From NCBI RefSeq assembly GCF_015645095.1, contig NZ_JADOTW010000016.1:1-64000 (forward strand): 64,000 nt of DNA, in the 5' to 3' direction. Below, in pieces: positions 1 to 7,579 of this stretch (positions within the stretch are counted from its first letter, which is position 1; the number at the start of each line of letters is the position of its first letter). The notes under the pieces were generated by a model that ran no database searches, had not been told where the DNA came from, and worked only from the letters and a program-made list of their open reading frames with translations. The DNA comes from Halomonas sp. 328. Its GTDB lineage: Bacteria > Pseudomonadota > Gammaproteobacteria > Pseudomonadales > Halomonadaceae. Both the position numbers and the translations under genes were made by a program.

Positions 1-64
1 TGAAACCGCTCAGCGCCGATGGTAGTGTGGGGTCTCCCCATGCGAGAGTAGGTCATCGTCAGGC
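1..64 (+). rRNA. rrf: 5S ribosomal RNA, 3' end (partial)
   Basis: The first 64 bases match the conserved 3' half of bacterial 5S rRNA, including GCGCCGATGGTAGTGTGGGG and the CCCCATGCGAGAGTAGG helix. The 5' half lies outside the window. It is the last gene of an rRNA operon entering from the left and is followed at once by an intrinsic terminator. The exact mature 3' end (about 62-66) cannot be fixed by eye. Confidence 0.93.
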
Positions 65-74
65 ACTTATTCAG

Positions 75-112
75 AAACCCCAGCTTCGAAAGAGGCTGGG
101 GTTTCGTCGTTT
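75..112 (+). terminator. rRNA operon terminator 1
   Basis: A perfect 10-bp stem (AAACCCCAGC at 75-84 pairing with GCTGGGGTTT at 95-104) is followed by a T-rich stretch (TCGTCGTTT), 11 bases after the 5S gene. It should end the rRNA transcript. Confidence 0.85.
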
Positions 113-113
113 G

Positions 114-204
114 GGGGTCTCCCATGGAGCGTAGCGGAACGCCGCCCGCCGGAGCCCGGCGCCCGGAGCGCCGGCCGGATCATCGTCAGGCACTTATTCA
201 GAAA
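114..204 (+). pseudogene. Degenerate second copy of the 5S 3' tail
   Basis: GGGGTCTCCCATG at 114-126 repeats the 5S helix at 29-42 with one base missing. The 25 bases at 180-204 are identical to 53-77, the 5S 3' end plus its flank. Between them, about 53 bases of GC-rich partly palindromic sequence (127-179) replace the short CGAGAGTAGG segment of the real 5S. A second terminator follows, as for the genuine gene. This looks like the remnant of a duplicated or deleted second 5S gene, not a functional RNA. Confidence 0.7.
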
Positions 205-206
205 AG

Positions 207-237
207 CCCCGATCATCATCAGATGGTCGGGGTTTTT
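207..237 (+). terminator. Terminator 2 after the 5S remnant
   Basis: CCCCGATCAT (207-216) pairs with ATGGTCGGGG (223-232), ten pairs with one G-U, followed by five T residues at 233-237. Confidence 0.85.
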
Positions 238-256
238 CATATTGGGATCTTATCAA

Positions 257-295
257 CTAAAAAGCTCCGGCTCGCAAGAGACCGGAGCTTTTTAG
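257..295. terminator. Bidirectional terminator between the rRNA operon and hisC
   Basis: A perfect 14-bp stem, CTAAAAAGCTCCGG (257-270) with CCGGAGCTTTTTAG (282-295), carries an A run on one side and a T run on the other. It can act on both strands and lies between the converging rRNA operon and hisC. Confidence 0.85.
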
Positions 296-328
296 TCATG
301 ATGGGCCGGGGGCCCGGCCCATATCGTC

Positions 329-1381
329 CTAGCAGAGTGTCTCCAGGGCCTCGATCAGGTGATTCATCTCGTCTTCGGTGCCGATGGAGATACGCAGGAA
401 GTCACGCAGCGCCTCGGTATTGAAGTGACGCACCAGTATGCCCCGCTCGCGCAGCCCGACGAATAGCTGGGCGGCATCCTGTTCCGGGTGCCGGGTCAGC
501 AGGAAGTTGGTCTGGGAGGGCAGTACCTCGAAGCCCAGCCTTTCCAGGCGCTGGCGGGTGCGCTCCCGGGTGGTGATTACCTTCTCGCGACAGGCCTCGA
601 AGTGCGCCTTGTCCTCCAGGGCGGCGATGCCCGCGGCGCTGGCCAGCATATCGATGGGGTAGGAGTTGAAGGAGTTCTTGACCCGCTCCAGTCCCTCGAT
701 CAGTTCCCGGGAGCCGATGGCGTAGCCCAGGCGCAGGCCGGCCAGGCTACGGGACTTGGAGAAGGTGCCGGTGACCAGCAGGTTGGGGTAGTCATCCACC
801 AGGGGCACGGCGCTCTCGCCGCCGAAATCCACATAGGCCTCGTCCACCAGCACCACGCAGTCGGTGACGCGCTCGAGCAGCCCGGCGATGGCCTCGCGGG
901 AGTGGCCGTGGCCGGTGGGGGCATTGGGGTTGGCGAAGGCGATGCCGCCGCTATCGGCGGGCAGGGCCTCCAGGGGGACTCGCCAGGCGTCATCCAGGGC
1001 CAGGGTGCGATAGTCGATGCCGTAGAGACGGCAGTAGACCGGATAGAAGCTGTAGGTGATGGCCGGCAGGCCCAGGGGGCGTGGCTGGCAGAAGAAGGCC
1101 TGGAAGGCCAGGGCCAGCACCTCGTCGGAGCCATTGCCGACGAAGACCTGAGCGGCCTCGACGCCGTGCTCCCGGGCCAGGGCCTCGCGCAGTGCGCTAG
1201 AGTCGGGATCGGGGTAGAGGCGCAGATGGTTGGTGGGGAAGTCGCGCAGCACCTCGCCGACGCCCGGTGCCGGGGGGTAGGGGTTCTCGTTGGTGTTCAG
1301 CTTGATCAGCTGTTCACGGGGCTGCTCGCCGGGAACATAGGGCGTCAGCTCCCGCACCGCGGGGCTCCATAGCTTGCTCAT
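329..1381 (-). CDS. hisC: Histidinol-phosphate aminotransferase HisC
   Basis: A cytoplasmic PLP-dependent class I/II aminotransferase of histidine synthesis, converting imidazole-acetol phosphate to histidinol phosphate. The start MSKLWSPAVRELTPYVPG, the LNTNENPYPP segment and the PLP-lysine motif TFSKSRSLAGLRLGY are typical of HisC; the length of 350 residues is normal. I chose the ATG at 1381 because GAGAG lies just upstream; an in-frame ATG four codons earlier has no ribosome-binding site. It stands alone, about 8 kb from the hisBHAF cluster, facing the rRNA operon. Confidence 0.95.
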   Translation of the reverse strand: MSKLWSPAVRELTPYVPGEQPREQLIKLNTNENPYPPAPGVGEVLRDFPTNHLRLYPDPDSSALREALAREHGVEAAQVFVGNGSDEVLALAFQAFFCQPRPLGLPAITYSFYPVYCRLYGIDYRTLALDDAWRVPLEALPADSGGIAFANPNAPTGHGHSREAIAGLLERVTDCVVLVDEAYVDFGGESAVPLVDDYPNLLVTGTFSKSRSLAGLRLGYAIGSRELIEGLERVKNSFNSYPIDMLASAAGIAALEDKAHFEACREKVITTRERTRQRLERLGFEVLPSQTNFLLTRHPEQDAAQLFVGLRERGILVRHFNTEALRDFLRISIGTEDEMNHLIEALETLC

Positions 1382-1489
1382 GGTCTCTCGCATCGACTGG
1401 ATAATAGAGTCCCGTCATGTTGACCCCGGCGCTTCCCCGGCGCAAGCCACCGACGTGTTAATCTGGCGCGGCTGATACAGGAGCCTGGA

Positions 1490-2380
1490 ATGATCGCCAA
1501 GATTCTCGCCACCCTGCTGCCGGTCTTCCTGATCGCCGGCTGCGGGGCCCTCTATGGCCGTTTTCGCACCCCGGACATCCGTGGCCTCAATACCCTCAAC
1601 ATGGAGCTCTTCGTGCCCTTGCTGGTGTTCGCCGTGCTGGCGGATGGCCAGGCGCCCCTGGAGGAGTATGCGGGGCTCGCCCTGGCGGCGGTGGTGGTGG
1701 TGCTCGGCTCGGGGCTGCTGCTGTGGCCGGTGGCGCGCTGGTTGAAGATGGACACCAAGACCTTTCTGCCGCCGATGATGTTCAATAACGCCGGCAACAT
1801 GGGGGTGCCGCTGATGGTACTGGCCTTCGGCGAGGCGGCGCTGCCGGCGGCGGTAGTGGTCTTTATCATCGAGATGCTGCTGCACTTCTCGGTAGGGCTC
1901 TATCTGCTCAATCCCGGCACGCCGCTATGGCGATTGCTGCGCCTGCCCATCGTCGGGGCCAGCCTCGCCGGACTGGCGGTCAACCTGAGTGGCATGATGC
2001 TACCGGAGTGGCTCCTGGAGGCCATGCACCTGCTGGGGGGCGTGTGCATCCCGCTGATGCTCTTCGCCCTGGGCGTGCGGATGCTGGATATCGATCTGCG
2101 TGACTGGCGTACCGGCCTGCTGGGGGCCCTGCTCTGTCCGTTGAGCGGCCTGGTACTGGCGGCACCGATGGTCTGGTGGTTGGGCCTGACGGGGCTCCAG
2201 GCCGCGGTGCTCTGGGTCTTCGCTGCCCTGCCGCCGGCGGTGCTCAACTACCTGGTGGCGGAGCAGTATCGCCAGGAGCCGCAGCGGGTGGCCTCCCTGG
2301 TGCTGGTGGGCAACCTGGGCAGCCTGGTGGTCATGCCCCTGGTGCTGGCGGCGGTCTTTGCCTATGTCGTGCCCGGCTAG
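1490..2380 (+). CDS. AEC-family transporter (auxin efflux carrier-like permease)
   Basis: A 296-residue inner-membrane protein made almost entirely of hydrophobic segments, with the N- and C-terminal five-helix repeats typical of the AEC family (PF03547). NNAGNMGVPL near residue 100 is the conserved mid-helix motif. Family members export or import small carboxylates such as malonate or malate; the substrate cannot be read here. CAGGAG at 1478-1483 gives a good start. Its 3' end overlaps the convergent marR gene by 4 bp. Confidence 0.85.
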   Translation: MIAKILATLLPVFLIAGCGALYGRFRTPDIRGLNTLNMELFVPLLVFAVLADGQAPLEEYAGLALAAVVVVLGSGLLLWPVARWLKMDTKTFLPPMMFNNAGNMGVPLMVLAFGEAALPAAVVVFIIEMLLHFSVGLYLLNPGTPLWRLLRLPIVGASLAGLAVNLSGMMLPEWLLEAMHLLGGVCIPLMLFALGVRMLDIDLRDWRTGLLGALLCPLSGLVLAAPMVWWLGLTGLQAAVLWVFAALPPAVLNYLVAEQYRQEPQRVASLVLVGNLGSLVVMPLVLAAVFAYVVPG

Positions 2381-2880
2381 TCGCCGCGCTCCTCCAGGCG
2401 CGTCAGCTGGCGGTCGAGCTTGCCCATCAGGTGCAGCAGGTCGCGGTATTCGCCGGTGGAGAGGGTACTGACCAGTTCCGCCTCCCAGTCATGGGCCAGG
2501 GGGATCAGCTCGTCCAGCAGTGCCTGGCCCTCGGCGGTCAGGTGCAGGAAGTGCACTCGCTGGTCTTCGGCCGAAGGGGTGCGGTGGATCAGGCCGCGGT
2601 TCTCCAGCGCCTGGATGGCCCGGGAGATCCGTGCCTTGTCCATGCCGGTGTACTGGCCCACCTTCTTGGCCGTCAGGGTGTCGCAGTGGCTGAGCCAGGC
2701 CAGGATCCGCCACTCGGCCACCTTGATGCCGAATCGCTCTTCATAAATGCGTGCCAGGGCCTGGCTGATGCGGTCGGCCAGGCTATTGAGGCGGTAGGGC
2801 AGGAACTGGTTGAGATCGAGCTCGGTCTTGGCGGGGGCCGGATCATGCACAGAGGGGTGCGGGTCGTGATCGGTGGTCAT
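2377..2880 (-). CDS. MarR-family transcriptional regulator
   Basis: A 167-residue winged-helix protein. The segment from about residue 50 (VAEWRILAWLSHCDTLTAKKVGQYTGMDKARISRAI, partly shown by its helix-turn-helix spacing) and the wing DQRVHFLHLTAEG are typical of MarR repressors, which usually sense aromatic or phenolic ligands. It converges with the AEC carrier and is divergent from the NlpE-like lipoprotein gene, so either may be a target. No operator palindrome was obvious in the 180-bp divergent region. Confidence 0.88.
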   Translation of the reverse strand: MTTDHDPHPSVHDPAPAKTELDLNQFLPYRLNSLADRISQALARIYEERFGIKVAEWRILAWLSHCDTLTAKKVGQYTGMDKARISRAIQALENRGLIHRTPSAEDQRVHFLHLTAEGQALLDELIPLAHDWEAELVSTLSTGEYRDLLHLMGKLDRQLTRLEERGD

Positions 2881-3064
2881 GGAGTCTCTCGGTCGCCGCC
2901 CTGGTGGGGGAAGAATGCGTGATTATCCTACCCCAGCGTCGCGTCAGACTCTATATGGCCACTGGCGAGTGGCCGTCCCGGGCTGTCGATGTCGCGCCGA
3001 TACCGTTATGCTTGGGGAATCACCCTTGTTTCACCACGATTTTTTACCCGTGAGGAGGATGCTC

Positions 3065-3514
3065 ATGCGAACCCCGATGATGCTGGCCGGTGCGGCGCTT
3101 GCCCTCACCCTGGCTGGCTGTGCCGCCGGACCGATGGAACCGCAGAACGGCGTTGGCCTCGCCGAGGGCGAAACCGCCTACCAGGGCTCATTGCCATGCC
3201 GCAACTGCGCCGGCATCGACCTGGATGTGCGACTCCAGGGGGAGGAGCGTTCCAGCATGGAAGCACGCACCTTCACGCTCCAGGCCAGTTACCGTGAGCA
3301 CCCCCAGAATCCGCCGGATGAAAACTATGCCGGTAACTGGGAAGTGCTCAGTGGTACCGCTACCGATCCAGATGCCACCGTCTATGAGCTGACGCCGGAT
3401 GGTGAGGGGCAGATCTACTATTTCCTCAAGCTCGACGAGCAGACCCTGGAGCTGATCGATCCCCAGCGTCGCCGTTTCCAGAACAGCGACATGCTGCGCC
3501 TGCGCCGTCTCTAA
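3065..3514 (+). CDS. NlpE-like lipoprotein
   Basis: A 149-residue lipoprotein. The signal peptide MRTPMMLAGAALALTLAGC has a lipobox with Cys19. The mature part carries YQGSLPCRNCAGIDLDVRL, the hallmark of the NlpE N-terminal domain (copper resistance and surface sensing), and ends after that single domain. E. coli NlpE senses envelope stress through CpxA; whether this short form does is not shown. The ATG at 3065 is preferred because GAGGAG (3052-3057) sits 7 bases upstream; an in-frame ATG at 3059 is too close. Confidence 0.8.
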   Translation: MRTPMMLAGAALALTLAGCAAGPMEPQNGVGLAEGETAYQGSLPCRNCAGIDLDVRLQGEERSSMEARTFTLQASYREHPQNPPDENYAGNWEVLSGTATDPDATVYELTPDGEGQIYYFLKLDEQTLELIDPQRRRFQNSDMLRLRRL

Positions 3515-3536
3515 GAGGGGCCGGTGTCTGAAGAGT

Positions 3537-3568
3537 GCGGGGCGGCCTGAGGGCCGCCCCGCGTCGTT
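3537..3568 (+). terminator. Hairpin terminator after the NlpE-like gene
   Basis: A perfect 11-bp GC-rich stem (3537-3547 with 3552-3562) with loop TGAG, followed by GTCGTTG. The T tract is weak. Confidence 0.6.
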
Positions 3569-3603
3569 GCATTCCCGGGGAGTCGAGAAGAGAGAAAGGC
3601 GAA

Positions 3604-3831
3604 ATGTCCAAGGCGGCAAGGTAAAGGGTGCCTTCGTGTGCATCGAGTGTAGTGACGAATACAGCCAGTGGCGGGGGCAGTGCCGCGAATAGTGGGGAGG
3701 CAAGATGGCCAAGGCGTCAAGGTAAAGGGTGCCTTCGTGTGCATCGAGTGAAGGGTGCCTTCGTGTGTATCGAGTGTAGTGATGAATATAGCCAGTGGCG
3801 GGGGCAGTGCCGCGAATAGTGGGGAGGCAAG
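3604..3831 (+). pseudogene. Two broken tandem copies of the radA 5' end
   Basis: Unit 1 (3604-3704, 101 bp) and unit 2 (3705-3831, 127 bp) each begin with ATG-CCAAGGCG like radA and continue through its zinc-finger coding region, then end in GGGGAGGCAAG just before the next ATG. Both carry the same extra 8 bases after codon 4, so translation from their ATG stops after six codons (MSKAAR, MAKASR). Both also lack 9 bases encoding the second CxxC pair. Unit 2 has an internal 26-bp tandem duplication (3725-3750 and 3751-3776). In the finger frame both read AFVCIECSDEYSQWRGQCRE then stop. The tail of unit 2 supplies the ribosome-binding site of the real radA. Confidence 0.85.
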
Positions 3832-5208
3832 ATGGCCAAGGCGAAGAGTGCCTTCGTGTGCACCGAGTGCGGTGCCGAGTACAGCAAGTGGCAGGGTCAG
3901 TGCGGCAGCTGCCGCGAGTGGAATACCCTGAGTGAGGTGCGCCTGGCGCCGGCGCGCCCCGGTGCCCCGGCGGCGGCGACCACCGGACGCAGCGGCTATG
4001 CGGGGGTGACCTCCCGGGAGGTGGTGGATCTCTCGGCGGTGGACCTCTCCGAGGTGCCGCGCCTCTCTTCCACCTTCGATGAGTTCGACCGGGTCCTGGG
4101 GGGCGGCCTGGTGCCGGGCTCCGCGGTGCTGCTGGGCGGGCACCCCGGCGCCGGCAAGTCGACCCTGCTGCTGCAGACCGCCTGCAAGCTGGCCCAGGGG
4201 CGTCGGGTGCTCTATGTCACCGGCGAGGAGTCGCTCTCCCAGGTAGCAATGCGCGCCCATCGCCTGCAGCTGCCCACCCAGGGGCTCAAGATGCTGGCCG
4301 AGACCAGCGTCGAGACCATCCTCGCGGTGGCCGAGCGGGAGCGCCCCGAGATCCTGGTGATCGACTCCATCCAGACCATGCATCTGGAGGATATCTCCTC
4401 GGCCCCGGGGGGCGTGGCCCAGGTGCGCGAGTCCGCCGCGGCCCTGACCCGCTTCGCCAAGGGCTCCAATACCGTGCTGCTGCTGGTGGGCCATGTCACC
4501 AAGGATGGTTCCCTGGCCGGCCCCAAGGTGCTGGAGCACATGATCGATGCCTCCCTGCTGCTGGAAGGCGGCGCCGACTCACGCTTTCGCACCCTGCGCG
4601 GGCAGAAGAACCGCTTCGGCGCGGTCAATGAGCTCGGCGTCTTCGCCATGCTCGAGCACGGCCTCAAGGAGGTGAAGAACCCCAGCGCCATCTTCCTCTC
4701 CCGGGGCGAGGAGCAGAGCCCCGGCAGCCTGGTGATGGTGGTCTGGGAGGGCACCCGGCCGATCCTCGTCGAGGTCCAGGCGCTGCTCGACGACTCGCCC
4801 CTGGGCAATCCGCGACGCGTCGCCGTGGGCCTGGATGCCAACCGCCTGGCCATGCTGCTGGCGGTGCTGCATCGCCATGGCGGCCTCTTCACCGGCGACC
4901 AGGACGTCTTCCTCAACGTGGTGGGCGGCGTCAAGGTACTGGAGACCAGCGCCGACCTGGCGGTGCTGCTGGCGGTGGTCTCCAGCCTCCAGGGGCGGGC
5001 CCTGGCCAAGGAACTGGTGGTCTTTGGTGAGGTGGGCCTCTCCGGCGAGATCCGCCCGGTGCCCAGCGGCCAGGAGCGCATCGTCGAGGCGGCCAAGCAC
5101 GGCTTTACCCGGGCCATCGTGCCCCGCGGCAATGCCCCCAAGCAGGCCCCGCCGGGGATGGAAGTGGTCGCCGTGGATAAGCTGAGCGAGGCCCTGGAGG
5201 CGTTATAG
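3832..5208 (+). CDS. radA: DNA repair protein RadA (Sms)
   Basis: A 458-residue RecA-like ATPase acting in recombination intermediate processing as a hexameric helicase. Seen: a four-cysteine zinc finger (C10, C13, C24, C27), Walker A GGHPGAGKST near residues 102-111, the RadA-specific KNRFG motif and a C-terminal Lon-protease-like domain (LNVVGGVKV onward). Full family length. GGAGG at 3823-3827 gives the start at 3832. The gene is preceded by two damaged duplicates of its own first 80 or so bases. Confidence 0.96.
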   Translation: MAKAKSAFVCTECGAEYSKWQGQCGSCREWNTLSEVRLAPARPGAPAAATTGRSGYAGVTSREVVDLSAVDLSEVPRLSSTFDEFDRVLGGGLVPGSAVLLGGHPGAGKSTLLLQTACKLAQGRRVLYVTGEESLSQVAMRAHRLQLPTQGLKMLAETSVETILAVAERERPEILVIDSIQTMHLEDISSAPGGVAQVRESAAALTRFAKGSNTVLLLVGHVTKDGSLAGPKVLEHMIDASLLLEGGADSRFRTLRGQKNRFGAVNELGVFAMLEHGLKEVKNPSAIFLSRGEEQSPGSLVMVVWEGTRPILVEVQALLDDSPLGNPRRVAVGLDANRLAMLLAVLHRHGGLFTGDQDVFLNVVGGVKVLETSADLAVLLAVVSSLQGRALAKELVVFGEVGLSGEIRPVPSGQERIVEAAKHGFTRAIVPRGNAPKQAPPGMEVVAVDKLSEALEAL

Positions 5209-5216
5209 CTTCTTTC

Positions 5217-5342
5217 AGGAATGCTAGGGGGAGCTGGGGGCAGGGTGGAGCGGGGTTTTTTGACCAAGGATGGCAAAAGTAGCGCCCAGGGAGGGGTTCA
5301 CAGCGCCCCGCGATGGCCTGTCCCCAGGGTAGCCCCGGGCCT
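5217..5342 (-). repeat. Dispersed intergenic repeat, copy A
   Basis: Read on the minus strand, this 126-bp stretch matches 22421-22627 on the plus strand at roughly 85-90% by eye; copy B has about 75 extra bases in the middle. Shared segments include GCCCGGGGCTACCCTG, GCGGGGCGCTGT and CCCTCCCTGGGCGCTACTTT. Copy A starts about 10-20 bp after the radA stop, and copy B lies in the same orientation relative to the DUF2782 gene. No coding potential is apparent. Confidence 0.75.
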
Positions 5343-5450
5343 CCGAGGAGAAAGCATGCTAGTTGCGATAGCCCTGATAGTGCCCCGGCGCCGCTATAAC
5401 TGCCCCCGGCGAGCCGCTAGAATTGACCCAAAGCCTGCTAGGAGAACGAG

Positions 5451-6488
5451 ATGAGTGCCATCCGCCTGACCCAGTACAGCCACGGCGCCGGCTGCGGCTG
5501 CAAGATCGCCCCCAACGTCCTCGATGGCATTCTCGCCAAGGCCGGCCCCGGGGCCAGCCATGCCCGGCTGATCGTCGGCAACGAGGGGCGCGAGGACGCC
5601 GCCGTCTACGACCTGGGGGATGGCCGCGGGATGATCGCCACCACCGACTTCTTCATGCCCATCGTCGATGATCCCTTCGATTTCGGACGCATCGCCGCCA
5701 CCAACGCCATCAGCGACGTCTATGCCATGGGCGGCACTCCGGTGATGGCCCTCGGCATCCTCGGCTGGCCCCTGGACAAGCTGGGGCCGGAGATCGCCGG
5801 CGATGTGGTGGCCGGGGCCCAGGCGGTATGTCGCGAACTGGGCCTGGCGCTGGCCGGCGGCCACTCCATCGATGCCCCGGAGCCGATCTTCGGCCTGGCG
5901 GTCAACGGCCTGGTCGATCTTGCGCACCTCAAGCTCAACAAGGGCGCCCAGGTGGGTGACCTGCTCTATCTGACCAAGCCGTTGGGGGTGGGCATGCTGA
6001 CCACCGCCGAGAAGAAAGGGTTGCTGGCGGCGGGTCACCAGGGGCTGGCCCGCCAGACCATGCTCCAGGCCAATGCCATCGGCGCCGAGCTGGCCCGGGT
6101 CAAGGGGGTGCATGCCATGACCGATGTCACCGGCTTTGGCCTGGCCGGCCACCTGGTGGAGGTGTGCCAGGCCAGTGGCGTCGCCGCGCGCCTCGATTTC
6201 AAGAAGCTGCCGCGGCTGGCCGAGGCCGAGGGATACCGTCGCCAGGGCGCCGTGCCCGGCGGTACCGGGCGCAATCGCCAGGCCCTGGGGGCCAGCCTGC
6301 CGGAGATGGACGAGGCCCACTGGCAGTGGCTCTGTGATCCCCAGACCTCCGGTGGCCTGCTGCTCTCCGTCCACCCCTCCTGGGCCGACGACGTGGAGCG
6401 GATCGGTCGCGCCCACGAGCTGAGCCTGACCCCCTTCGGCGAGGTGATCGCGGCCCGGGGCGAGGCACGCATCGAGGTACGAGGGTGA
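5451..6488 (+). CDS. selD: Selenide, water dikinase SelD
   Basis: Makes selenophosphate from selenide and ATP for selenium incorporation. 345 residues, full length. The N-terminal HGAGCGCK motif holds C15, C17 and K18, so this is the cysteine and not the selenocysteine form. DVYAMGGTP, the GGHSID loop and DVTGFGLAGHL are SelD/PurM-type ATP-binding motifs. AGGAG lies 8-12 bases upstream of the ATG. Its stop overlaps the GTG start of mnmH by 4 bp, so the two are coupled. The neighbour shows that selenophosphate is used here for tRNA 2-selenouridine. Confidence 0.97.
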   Translation: MSAIRLTQYSHGAGCGCKIAPNVLDGILAKAGPGASHARLIVGNEGREDAAVYDLGDGRGMIATTDFFMPIVDDPFDFGRIAATNAISDVYAMGGTPVMALGILGWPLDKLGPEIAGDVVAGAQAVCRELGLALAGGHSIDAPEPIFGLAVNGLVDLAHLKLNKGAQVGDLLYLTKPLGVGMLTTAEKKGLLAAGHQGLARQTMLQANAIGAELARVKGVHAMTDVTGFGLAGHLVEVCQASGVAARLDFKKLPRLAEAEGYRRQGAVPGGTGRNRQALGASLPEMDEAHWQWLCDPQTSGGLLLSVHPSWADDVERIGRAHELSLTPFGEVIAARGEARIEVRG

Positions 6489-7579
6489 GTCTGCCGCTGA
6501 TCGAGCCGAGCCTCGAGCTGCTGCGCCAGGGGCGGGTATTGATCGATGTGCGTGCCCCGGTGGAGTTCGCCCAGGGCGCCCTGCCCGGCGCTGTCAACCT
6601 GCCGCTGATGGATGACGAGGAGCGTCATCGGGTCGGCATCGAATACAAGCAGCGCGGCCAGGAGGCGGCCATCGTCCTCGGCCAGCGGCTGGTCTCCGGC
6701 GGCATCAAGGCGGCGCGGGTCGAGGCCTGGACGGCCCTGCTGGCGGCGCACCCGGATGCCATCGTCTACTGCTTCCGGGGCGGGCTGCGCTCGCAGATCG
6801 CCCAGCAGTGGCTGCTGGAGGCGGGCCTCGAGCGGCCGCGCATTCGCGGCGGCTGGAAGGCGATGCGCCAGGCCCTCTGCGCGCGCATCGAGGCCGCCGC
6901 CGAGCGCCCCCTGCTGGTGGTGGGCGGGCTCACCGGCTGTGCCAAGACCACCCTGATCCAGGCCCTGGACAATGGCCTGGACCTCGAGGCCTGTGCCCGT
7001 CACAAGGGCTCGGCCTTCGGTCGCCATCCGCTGCCGGCGCCCTCCCAGATCGACTTCGAGCACGCCATGGGGCTGCGCCTGCTGGAGATCGACGGCGGCA
7101 GCGTGGTGGAGGACGAGTCACGGCATATCGGCGCCGCCAATATTCCCCTGAGCTTCTGGCGCGCCATGGAGCGGGCGCCGCGGCTGCGAGTGGAAATGCC
7201 CCTGGACTGGCGCCTCGAGCAGATCCGCAAGGACTATATCGACGACCTCTGGACGCTCTATCGCGCCCAGTACGGCGACTGGCTGGGCTGGGCGCTGATG
7301 CGGAAGCAATTGGCCACCGCCCTGGGGCGGCTCAGGAAGCGCCTGGGCCATGCCCGGCTGGCGCGCCTGCAGCGCCTCCAGGCCTTGGCCTTCCGCGAAC
7401 ACGAGCGCGGCGATGCCCGGGCCCACGAGGCCTGGCTGGCGCCGCTGCTCACCGAATACTACGACCCCCTCTATCGCCACCAGCTCGACAAGCAGGACAA
7501 GACCTTCCTGCATGTGGGCGACTGGGAGAGCTGCCTGGCGGCGGCCCGGGAGTGGGGCCGAGAGAACGTTAGCGGCTAA
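6485..7579 (+). CDS. mnmH: tRNA 2-selenouridine synthase MnmH (SelU/YbbB)
   Basis: Replaces sulfur by selenium at the wobble 2-thiouridine of Lys, Glu and Gln tRNAs. 364 residues: an N-terminal rhodanese domain (LIDVRAPVEFAQGALPGAVN, active-site loop YCFRGGLRSQ with its cysteine near residue 98) and a C-terminal P-loop domain. The P-loop reads GLTGCAKTT, with alanine where most Walker A motifs have the last glycine. The GTG start at 6485 overlaps the selD stop. Converges with the amidotransferase-like gene, overlapping it by 11 bp. Confidence 0.95.
   Translation: MSLPLIEPSLELLRQGRVLIDVRAPVEFAQGALPGAVNLPLMDDEERHRVGIEYKQRGQEAAIVLGQRLVSGGIKAARVEAWTALLAAHPDAIVYCFRGGLRSQIAQQWLLEAGLERPRIRGGWKAMRQALCARIEAAAERPLLVVGGLTGCAKTTLIQALDNGLDLEACARHKGSAFGRHPLPAPSQIDFEHAMGLRLLEIDGGSVVEDESRHIGAANIPLSFWRAMERAPRLRVEMPLDWRLEQIRKDYIDDLWTLYRAQYGDWLGWALMRKQLATALGRLRKRLGHARLARLQRLQALAFREHERGDARAHEAWLAPLLTEYYDPLYRHQLDKQDKTFLHVGDWESCLAAAREWGRENVSG

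Noticed and set aside
3628..3819. A 63-codon open frame upstream of radA as a real small protein
   Set aside because: It is made of out-of-frame parts of the decayed radA repeats and has no ribosome-binding site.
5451..7579. Selenocysteine (UGA) decoding in selD or mnmH
   Set aside because: SelD has Cys at the active position and no in-frame TGA occurs; no selA, selB or selC is in the window.
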